This document shows, in pieces, positions 7,801-12,080 of a stretch of DNA of 12,080 nt. Under the pieces are notes generated by a model that saw nothing but the letters and a program-made list of their open reading frames with translations, made no database searches and was not told the origin of the DNA. This DNA is from Parachlorella kessleri (taxonomy: Eukaryota > Chlorophyta > Trebouxiophyceae > Chlorellales > Chlorellaceae): contig BBXU01001647.1 in assembly GCA_001598975.1 (NCBI GenBank), positions 1 through 12,080 on the forward strand, read 5' to 3'. The translations under genes and the position numbers were made by a program. Each line of letters opens with the position of its first letter. Position 1 is the first letter of the stretch.

Positions 7801-9142
7801 ACGCGCACGTTTGGTGGGTGCTGAGGCCTGCCGTGGGTGGCTTCCCTGGAGGAGCAAACAGGCAGACAGTACTCACCAGATACATACACTACCTGCAGAT
7901 CTCCTGCCCATGGGCGCCCGCCCCCCCCCCTCCCCCCTCCACAGACACACACACCACCACCACCCACCACCACCACCACCACCACAACCCCGCTCCCGAC
8001 CCTGGATTTGTGGCAATGTGATTGGGGGGTGACGATGCCGGGGTGCAGGCGGTTTGGCAGGGCATGGCAAGTGCGTGTCAGGGGATATCCTGCCGGGGTG
8101 CAGGCGGTTTGCAAGGGTTTGATGAGTGCGTGTCAGGGAGTGTCGGTGCCGGGGTGCAGGCAGATTGCAAGAGTTTGGTGAGTGCGTGCAGGGTTTACCA
8201 TACCCCTGTTTCATGGGTGCGGTGTGCTGCTGCCCTGGGGCATCGTGCCCTACCCAGTGCCCATCCACGTCATCACCGGGGCCCCCATAGATGTCCCCAA
8301 GTTTGAAGGTGACCCTATCTAGAGCCAGGCATTTGTCAACTTACTAAAACTGCACTGGACCCAGATGGTGGGCTCCTTTGCTCTCTTTGGTGTGCAAATG
8401 CGCATCAACCTCTCTATACTGTTTTGAGGGTGGGGTTGGCGGGTGGGGGGTGGGGGGGCATGAAGGGGGCTGTGTTGGCAGGGCAGCATGCACGCTGGAC
8501 TCCCCTTGATGCTGTTTAGGTAATGGTTCACAGCGGCAAGTAGGCGCATGAAGGGCAGGTAGCCTCTAACAAACCCGGCTGGATGCAAGGTGTGCTCCTG
8601 GCTTGCCCAGGCTCTGGCCCAGTGCCTGTGTCCCACAGGCTGGCAAAGGCAGGTACAAGGGCAGGTGCAGCAGTGACTGACGGGGGGGCAACAAAGTCTC
8701 GAGGTACCCTAGCCCTAGTTTCCTGCCCTCCAACACCGCAACTGCTGGCTAGCTGGCTGGCACAGGTCACACTGCAGGTGCCCAAGCAGGAGAGGCACTG
8801 ACTAAGGAGGGGACGCAGAATACTAGGTTTACGGACTATAGCTCGCCATATCAAGTATTCCTTTCTTCCTTCCTAGCGGCTGATGCAAGTGTCACAAAGG
8901 TGCCCAAGCAGGGAAGGCGCTGACTGAGAGAGTGGGCACCAGAATTCCAAGTTGGCCGGTCTTTATAGCGCGATGCCAAGAGATGCCTGGCTGGCTCTGG
9001 CGCAGGTGACACTGACGGTGCCGAGTTTGCGGCCCTGGTTGATAAGTACCACGGGCTGTACACTGGGGCGCTGGAGAGGCTCTTTGCGGACCACAAGGAG
9101 AAGTTTGCAAAGGAGGAGGGGGACCTGGAGATCGTTGAGTAA
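4862..9142 (+). CDS. DGAT2: Type 2 acyl-CoA:diacylglycerol acyltransferase (DGAT2), nine exons
   Basis: Makes triacylglycerol from diacylglycerol and acyl-CoA at the ER membrane and lipid droplets, the last step of oil synthesis. Exons: 4862-5051, 5309-5381, 5610-5811, 6267-6399, 6860-6939, 7410-7488, 7697-7813, 8192-8308 and 9006-9142 (TAA). Total is 1128 nt, 375 residues, a normal family length. Intron phases are 1,2,0,1,0,1,1,1, and every junction restores the frame. Seen in the product: a hydrophobic hairpin at residues about 51-88; YFP at 124-126; the HPHG active-site motif at 147-150; VREY and VSRET in exons 4-5; PGGGTE at 221-226; the family signature RKGFVK...LVPGYAFGE at 242-264; and a charged C-terminus ending LEIVE. 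Intron 1 has GC-AG ends; the others are GT-AG. The start is the least certain part. ATG 4862 follows an in-frame TGA at 4850, but residues 1-30 lack the codon bias of later exons. Acceptors near 4949, 4979 and 4987 would fit an upstream exon ending at 3362. Confidence 0.93.
5051..5111 (+). repeat. 21-bp tandem repeat covering the donor of DGAT2 intron 1
   Basis: Units start at 5051, 5072 and 5093 (GGCAAGCCTGGCTGTAGAGTC, then two diverged copies). The first unit starts with the last base of exon 1 and the GC donor itself. Copies 2 and 3 repeat GGCGAGC and GGCAAGC, giving decoy GC donors 21 and 42 bases downstream. Use of a decoy would keep the reading frame but add TAG-free or near-neutral codons only locally. 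Confidence 0.85.
5052..5308 (+). other. GC-AG intron (DGAT2 intron 1)
   Basis: Exon 1 ends TCAG followed by GCAAGC, and exon 2 begins after CCTGGCAG. Joining them gives ...LLYFS-G-FLIYPLL..., a continuous hydrophobic segment in frame with all later exons. No GT donor nearby gives this phase and context. CAG|GCAAGC matches the known consensus of the minor GC-AG class. Confidence 0.8.
7602..7652. repeat. Poly-C tract in DGAT2 intron 6
   Basis: An almost pure C tract includes an uninterrupted run of 14 C at 7626-7639. It lies 45-95 bases before the exon 7 acceptor and may serve as an extended pyrimidine tract. Such homopolymers are also prone to sequencing length errors. Confidence 0.85.
7918..7990. 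repeat. Poly-C, CA and CCA simple repeats in DGAT2 intron 7
   Basis: A C-run at 7918-7930 is followed by CA and then CCA repeats. Read in one frame it gives His and Thr runs, which are an artefact of the repeat and not a protein. Confidence 0.9.
8036..8191 (+). repeat. 55-bp tandem repeat ending in the exon 8 acceptor of DGAT2
   Basis: Three units start at 8036, 8091 and 8147 with TGCCGGGGTGCAGGC and end in GTGCGTG(T)CAG. Their AG dinucleotides end at 8081, 8136 and 8191, exactly 55 bases apart. Only the last is the splice acceptor required by the protein. The first two are near-perfect decoy acceptors followed by GGG or GGA. The units differ at roughly a tenth to a fifth of positions, so the array is not brand new. 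Confidence 0.9.
8309..9005 (+). other. DGAT2 intron 8, longest intron, with duplicated acceptor region
   Basis: At 697 bases this is the longest assigned intron of the gene. Its donor is AAG|GTGACC and its acceptor TCTGGCGCAG. Its last third consists of two imperfect copies of the sequence at the acceptor and the start of exon 9 (described separately). No other gene was seen inside. Confidence 0.8.
8753..9029 (+). repeat. About 120-bp imperfect tandem repeat leading into exon 9 of DGAT2
   Basis: GTCACACTGCAGGTGCCCAAG starts at 8766, GTCACAAAGGTGCCCAAG at 8891 and GTGACACTGACGGTGCCGAG at 9006, giving spacings of 125 and 115. The first two copies also share CACTGACTAAGGAGG-like or CGCTGACTGAGAGAG-like sequence and CAGAAT further on. 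GGCTGGCACAG before the first copy resembles GGCTCTGGCGCAG before the third. The third copy is the true acceptor and the first codons of exon 9 (GDTDGAE). The two intronic copies look like decayed duplicates of this junction. Confidence 0.65.
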
Positions 9143-9710
9143 GGTTGACTAACGACTGCAGTGTTGGAGCATCACTGGGAAGCGTCACTGAAAGCACCTA
9201 GGGGGCTCTGAATGTTGGATGCCACACAGCATTGTTAGGTAGGGATGGCTGTCTGGGCCAAGGGTCCTCCTGCCTTGGACTATGTGTTATTGTAGAGTAA
9301 ATTTTGAAGACAAACGGTGTGCATGCGGTGCCTCATTGTATATCACAACCTGAACTTGCTGGTTACCATGTGCATGTCGTGGCTGGCTATGCTTTTGTTG
9401 TCTGTCCCTTTCTTATATACGTTGCATCCCCCGCTTTTCAAGTGACAGGAACGGTAGGTAGTTCTATGGATGGAGCTACTCCAAATGGAGGGAGATGTGC
9501 TTGAGGTTGGTTGGGTCCTTTACGCTGGAAACGGCAATGGCGGTGGCGGTTTTGTAGTTGGAATGTGCTGGGTACGACAACATAAGGACTGTTGCCCCTC
9601 AAAATGGAAGGCTACCATTTTTTCCCTACCCTGTGCTCTGCTGATCGACGCAGCTGGCACCCGCCAAAATACTGTCTGACCCCTTCTTGTCACATGCATG
9701 CCATCTTCAG

Positions 9711-9743
9711 CTTGGACAGCATGCAAGTTGCATGCTGTCCAAG
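9711..9743. repeat. Perfect inverted repeat, 16-bp arms with one-base spacer
   Basis: The left arm CTTGGACAGCATGCAA at 9711-9726 is the exact reverse complement of 9728-9743, separated by a single G. Pairing stops at both outer flanks. In RNA it would form a rigid hairpin. It lies 58 bases before the likely DGAT2 poly(A) signal. Confidence 0.95.
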
Positions 9744-9800
9744 GCGGATCAGGCATGCCCACAACAGGGCCACAGCCGGCCCAGCAATACATCCGACGGT

Positions 9801-9805
9801 TGTAA
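9801..9805 (+). terminator. Probable poly(A) signal of DGAT2 (TGTAA)
   Basis: TGTAA is the standard poly(A) signal in chlorophyte green algae. This is the first exact match on the + strand after the DGAT2 stop, implying a 3' UTR of about 670 bases, which is long but not unusual for the group. A TGTAGAGTAA sequence near 9291-9300 is a weaker earlier candidate. Confidence 0.45.
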
Positions 9806-10406
9806 CATATACACTCAACCCAGGAGTGAAGCAAGCACATGGTGTTCTGGGGACACAGGCGACATGCTCAGCATGCAGGGCACCAATGCCAGGTTCACGC
9901 TACCGTCCAACGCTGAGGAGGTGCCGTCGAGTCAAGTCGGACAAGTGGGGCCATGCACATCCAAGACAACACAGGCACCCTGTGAGACCAAATGTTGAAT
10001 GGCAACACGTCACTAGAAGATGTTCGATGAACAGGAGGCGGCTCCCACCGGAGAGAAGCCCTAACGCCAGTCTTCTAAACCCTAGCTAGCTGTCCCATGC
10101 CCGCAACCCAGGTAGTAGCTGTGTGCGCCAGGAGGCAAGTGGCGGTGCAACAGGGCGGAGGCGCCAGAGCCTGTGCCCAGCAAACGGGACCAGGCAGCTC
10201 TTTCAACTCGCTGCCAGCGTCTCTCTGCGCTGCCTGCCGGACCGTCCCGACATGCGGCCAAACGTTCCTGGTCCAGGTGACCGCCCCTTCCCACCACCAG
10301 CGCATGCAGGACGGCATGGTCGGCGGGCCTACAACCCCTCCCCTTGATACCCTCACCTATGCCCTGCCAACTACTCATACAGATTGCAAAGAACACACTG
10401 TGCACG

Positions 10407-12080
10407 CTACTCCTCTTTCTTATCGGCCTCCTCTCGGTCCCCCCCCTGCCCCCCGGCCGCTAGGAGCCGCTCCAGCTCGCCGTGCAGCTCGTGGAACGAG
10501 ATGACCATCTCGTCGTCGGGCGGCAGGCACGCGAGCTTCAGGACCCCCATGCCCTCGTCGGCTGCACCCACAGCGCCAGTGAACATCAGGCATGGTGGTT
10601 TCAGTAGGTACGCTGAGGTACCGCCTGCTAGACCAGGTGGAATGTTTTCTACAGACTGCGGAACATGCCGCCGCTGTCAAGAAAGACGGAGTCGGGGGCG
10701 GGGTGGGGCGGGGCGGGCCGCAGGCCCGAACAACCCCCAAGCAACCACCAAACACATGCACCCAGCTCCGCTCAGCTCGAAGCTAGGTGTGCTGCCACCC
10801 CCACACCAGCCACCGTCACCAAATCATCAAGCCAGCACTTGGCAGCTGGGCCACTGCACAGCACAGCGCAGCACAGGGCTACAGCTGCAGAACACTTAGA
10901 GCGACAAAGAGGCTGTGACCCAGGCAGGGGAAGGCAAGAGGACGAGGAGACCCCCCCCCCCCCCCGCCCCCCGACACACACACACACACAAACACCCCCC
11001 CCACACACACAGCCCCGCCTGCCCACCACCGAAACCAATGTACAATATCTTTAAGCACAGTAACACCCCCCCCCACACCCACACCCAACCCACCCCCCCA
11101 CCCCCACCACCCCACCTGCCACCAAGGCTTCATCCAGCTCGCCCGACTCCTTCAGCGCCAGGGCCAGCAGCAGCCACACGTTGGGCACCCGGTCGTCCTC
11201 CTCCACCAGGTCCTCCAGGATCTGCAGGGAATCCGACGCACACGGGGTATCAGATGCTGCCGCTAGGTACCCCATACAGGGCACCCCGGTCGTCCGCCTC
11301 CACCAGGTCCTCCAGGATCTGCAGGGCAGGGAGGGTATCCGATGCGCAAGGGGTATCAGATGCTGCTGCTGGCCACTACATGTAGGGCACCCCTGTCGTC
11401 CTCGTCCACCAAGGCCTATACAACCTGCAGCGCAGGGGTGGGATAGCACCGCGCATAAGGTGCTGCCAAGGAAGTCAGTCCACGTCAGGCACCCGAGGCT
11501 CGTATTTGACCAGCAGTGTGGTAGTGGCGTGGGGTGGGTGGGTGGGGAAGGATGGATGGGCAGGTGGGGGGCGGCGGCACACCCAAATGCCCCGACAGGC
11601 AAGTAAAGTGCGATGATTCATCCTCGCATGATTGAGCATCCCAGTCTGCAATTGCCCCCCCACTCACCCCCACCCCCACCTACCCACGCCACCACCACCA
11701 CCCACCCACATCCACACACAACAACAACAACAATCCATAGTACACTTGTAAGGGGTCAAGCATGACTCGCCTGTATGGCCTTGTCCAGAGGACCATCCAT
11801 ATCCAGCAGCAGCTTGGCCGTCTCAAAGCGGAACTCGTAGCTGGGCTGCCCCTCCCCCTCCTCCCCCTCATCCATCAGCTCATCATCCTCCCCCTGCACT
11901 AAGATGGAGTCATATGCAAGCTCCAAGCAATCGCAAGTCTGACTCTGCCGCACCTCCCCGTCCTCCAGATCCATCTCTCCTCCCCCTCCCCCTGCCGCAG
12001 CCGAGTGTTAAAATGATGCACGTCAGCTAATAGCGATCGTGAGGTTGGCTGTGCCGCATGGCTCCGCCCGGCCCCCACCC
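10407..12080 (-). CDS. TPR protein resembling the Acl4 assembly chaperone of ribosomal protein L4 (C-terminal part)
   Basis: The last three exons are, in transcript order, 11991-11771, 11221-11116 and 10561-10407 (TAG). Phases fit exactly (0 then 1) and give 159 residues. The order is an acidic linker (EDDELMDEGEEGEG), then YEFRFETAKLLLDMDGPLDKAIQ, ILEDLVEEDDRVPNVWLLLAL followed by a helix with ESGELDEAL, then PPDDEMVISFHELHGELERLL and a charged tail ending KKEE. The EEDD--P-VW-LL-LA...GELDEAL pattern is a tetratricopeptide-like helical pair, similar to the C-terminal half of eukaryotic Acl4-type chaperones, which hold newly made L4 before its assembly into the large ribosomal subunit. The family call rests on pattern memory and could be another TPR protein. 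Exon 11991 begins in phase 1 after CTGCGGCAG, so upstream exons lie beyond 12080. The first intron here has GC-AG ends. Confidence 0.6.
10562..11115 (-). other. Last intron of the Acl4-like gene, G-rich at its donor
   Basis: GT-AG intron of 554 bases. On the sense strand the first 50 bases after the donor (11115 down to about 11066) are runs of 3-9 G separated by T or short spacers. A (GT)n tract and another long G run follow (11010-10951). The structure could fold as an RNA G-quadruplex at the donor. Confidence 0.7.
10951..11110. repeat. Poly-C and CA simple repeats
   Basis: A C tract at 10951-10972 interrupted by one G, then a CA tract, then a C/CA-rich block at 11065-11110. All lie in the last intron of the Acl4-like gene, whose sense strand is the G-rich one. 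Open frames here are low-complexity artefacts. Confidence 0.9.
11184..11510 (-). repeat. About 100-bp tandem array containing copies of an Acl4-like exon and its acceptor
   Basis: Units start at 11184, 11280 and 11386 with GGCACCC, and a short eroded fourth start lies near 11488. Unit 1 holds the acceptor and first codons of the true exon (ILEDLVEEDDR). Unit 2 keeps CTGCAG and reads ILEDLVEADDRGALYG before TGA. Unit 3 keeps CTGCAG but reads VV-stop-ALVDEDDRGAL. Shared intronic sequence includes GGGTATCAGATGCTGC. Units 2 and 3 lie inside the preceding intron and look like progressively decayed exon copies. Confidence 0.9.
11222..11770 (-). other. GC-AG intron of the Acl4-like gene
   Basis: The upstream exon ends GCCATACAG and is followed by GCGAGT, a close match to the GC-donor consensus. 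The acceptor is CCCTGCAG. Splicing gives AIQ-ILEDLVEEDD in frame at phase 0. The nearest GT (in GCGAGT) would shift the frame. The intron carries the exon-copy array described separately, a GTT tract (11733-11719) and G-rich sequence. Confidence 0.75.
11655..11733. repeat. C-rich, CCA and CAA simple repeats
   Basis: C runs with CA and CCA repeats at 11655-11715, followed by a (CAA)n tract at about 11719-11733. They lie in the GC-AG intron of the Acl4-like gene. Confidence 0.9.

Larger units (their letters stand above)
9143..10406. other. Convergent spacer holding both 3' UTRs
   Basis: DGAT2 stops at 9142 on the + strand and the Acl4-like gene stops at 10407 on the - strand, so this holds both 3' ends. 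The open frames here (for example 9592-10089 and 10097-10504) have no domain and overlap one another. A strong hairpin at 9711-9743 and a TGTAA at 9801-9805 are the only clear signals. I found no TGTAA on the - strand for the right-hand gene. Confidence 0.55.

Noticed and set aside
7656..8021. Open frame with Thr and His runs
   Set aside because: It is a read-through of CCA and CA simple repeats in DGAT2 intron 7; the real exon 7 uses another frame.
10097..10504. 135-codon + strand open frame beyond DGAT2
   Set aside because: It overlaps the coding end of the Acl4-like gene on the opposite strand, has no domain, and is better explained as a shadow plus 3' UTR.
11051..11602. 183-codon - strand open frame including the TPR-like segment
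   Set aside because: It runs through the intron and the decayed exon copies; only 11116-11221 is the real exon.

Overview
This window looks like nuclear DNA from a GC-rich green alga (Chlorophyta, probably Chlamydomonadales). Genes are broken into many short exons separated by introns of about 200-700 bases. Exons are rich in G/C at third codon positions. Introns and spacers carry poly-C, CA, CCA and other simple repeats, and a TGTAA motif (the usual green-algal poly(A) signal) follows the main gene. The species cannot be named from the sequence alone. No rRNA, tRNA, CRISPR array or intact transposon was seen.

Left part (1-3366, + strand). A possible last exon of a gene entering from the left lies at 248-342. 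After about 1.6 kb with no supported gene comes a chain of phase-compatible exon candidates (1940-2033, 2556-2656, 2847-2936, 3209-3362) of an unrecognised, glutamine-rich protein. Two parts of this chain encode nearly the same 22-residue module. Many synonymous changes separate them, so both copies look coding.

Middle (3363-9142, + strand). After a spacer or long intron with a TATA-like box and a 20-bp tandem repeat comes the best-supported gene. It is a complete type 2 acyl-CoA:diacylglycerol acyltransferase (DGAT2) in nine exons. All eight splice junctions agree in phase and give a 375-residue protein that carries the family motifs. Its exact 5' end is open.

Right part (9143-12080). A convergent spacer with a perfect 16-bp-arm hairpin is followed, on the - strand, by the last three exons of a gene for a TPR protein. 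It resembles the Acl4 family of ribosomal protein L4 assembly chaperones, and its N-terminal part lies beyond the window.

The most unusual signal concerns how these genes are built. At four splice junctions in the two well-supported genes (three in DGAT2, one in the Acl4-like gene), the junction itself lies in a local tandem duplication (units of 21, 55, about 120 and about 100 bp). The extra copies sit in the intron as decoy donors, acceptors or decayed exon copies. Two introns use GC-AG rather than GT-AG ends, one in each gene.
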